From Silvimonas sp. JCM 19000 (GTDB taxonomy: Bacteria > Pseudomonadota > Gammaproteobacteria > Burkholderiales > Chitinibacteraceae), in NCBI GenBank assembly GCA_001313065.1, contig BBFD01000215.1:1-6850 (forward strand): a DNA stretch of 6,850 nucleotides, in the 5' to 3' direction. The notes below the pieces were generated by a model, which worked only from the letters and a program-made list of their open reading frames with translations, did no database searches and was not told where the DNA came from. Of this stretch, positions 6,382 through 6,850 are shown in pieces. Numbering within the stretch: the stretch's first letter is position 1; every line of letters begins with the position of its first letter. A program made the translations under genes and the position numbers.

Positions 6382-6385
6382 ATGG

Positions 6386-6850
6386 TTATGAAGCGCGCGC
6401 CGCAAGGCTTGCCGCCGCGCCGCCGGGCCTGGCCACGCCATGCCACAGCACAGCGACGCCCGGATCAGCCATGGCAAAACGACGGCAATGCTCCAGATAA
6501 CCTTGCTCGTGGCTACCCACCAGTTGCACCACGCTGGTCCACAGCCACGACGGCGCATCAAAGCTGCGGCTGCGATCGCGTTGCAGTTCGGCGCGCCAGC
6601 GTTTGCGGGTGTCAGCGTCCATCTGCCGCGCATGCGCCTGGCCCACCACCTGCGCCAGATAACCCGCGGCGCGAATGGCTTCGCCTTCGTTGAGCTGATC
6701 AAGTTCCAGCTTCAGATCTTGCGGCAGCAGTTCGCGCACAAACACGCCGGTCTCCAGAAACCGCGTAGCAACATGCGATTGCCCAGTGCGGGCGACAGGT
6801 TGCGCGCGCCTTCGACCACCCGGCGCGCGTTATCACGCGGCATGTGAACG
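6386..6850 (-). CDS. DUF2252 family protein, C-terminal part, 5' end outside the window (one frameshift)
   Basis: About 154 C-terminal residues are visible, entering at the right edge with VHMPRDNARRVVEGARNLSP and ending at TAA 6388-6386. Typical blocks are MLLRGFLETGVFVRELLPQD, LKLELDQL, GYLAQVVGQAHARQMDADTR, DAPSWLWTSVVQLV and SHEQGYLEHCRRFA. I recognise these from the C-terminal half of DUF2252 (COG4320) proteins. Their biochemical function is not established, and I infer none from the context. One base is missing in the A3 run 6758-6760 (a T run on the coding strand): the upstream part reads MLLRGF and the downstream part reads GVFVRELLPQD, one frame apart, and restoring a fourth T joins them. 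It lies 224 bases upstream of metN on the same strand and is probably a separate transcription unit. Confidence 0.83.

Noticed and set aside
6162..6385. SAM riboswitch
   Set aside because: Hairpins are present, but I cannot identify the conserved core of SAM-I, SAM-II or SAH classes; a covariance search would be decisive.

Overview
The window looks like chromosomal DNA of a GC-rich Betaproteobacterium. The clues are the composition, an OMPLA with an extra N-terminal domain, a MetQ without a lipobox, and intergenic boilerplate repeats of the type common in that class. Genus and family cannot be fixed from the sequence. All recognisable genes are housekeeping or signalling types. I see no mobile element, CRISPR array, tRNA, rRNA or convincing new biological system.

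Layout, left to right. A short stub, possibly the end of a CheB-type gene (1-89), is followed on + by a response-regulator/histidine-kinase protein (90-1322) with a clear intrinsic terminator. Next on + is pldA, outer membrane phospholipase A (1395-2733). A non-coding, repeat-rich stretch (2734-3559) then separates pldA from the converging met operon. On the minus strand, metN (5149-6161), metI (start 5152) and metQ (start 4335, stop 3560) encode a complete D/L-methionine ABC importer: ATPase, permease and periplasmic binding protein. Upstream of metN are a 224-bp leader/intergenic region and the 3' part of a DUF2252 gene, also on minus and running off the right edge.

How the genes work together: MetQ captures methionine in the periplasm, MetI is the channel, and MetN hydrolyses ATP and carries the C-terminal NIL domain that senses internal methionine. 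metN and metI overlap by 4 bases (ATGA). The kinase has a receiver domain in front of its HisKA/HATPase core and no sensor or membrane segment, so it probably takes its input from a partner such as a neighbouring CheB/CheR-type module.

The most striking property is that every substantial gene is broken by single-base indels: about a dozen in six genes. Each one, when undone, restores a full-length family member with all its catalytic motifs. The surplus bases lie in A/T runs of 6-7, and most missing bases lie in G/C contexts. This is best explained by uncorrected consensus errors in the assembly rather than real pseudogenes. The gene coordinates given span the whole repaired genes.
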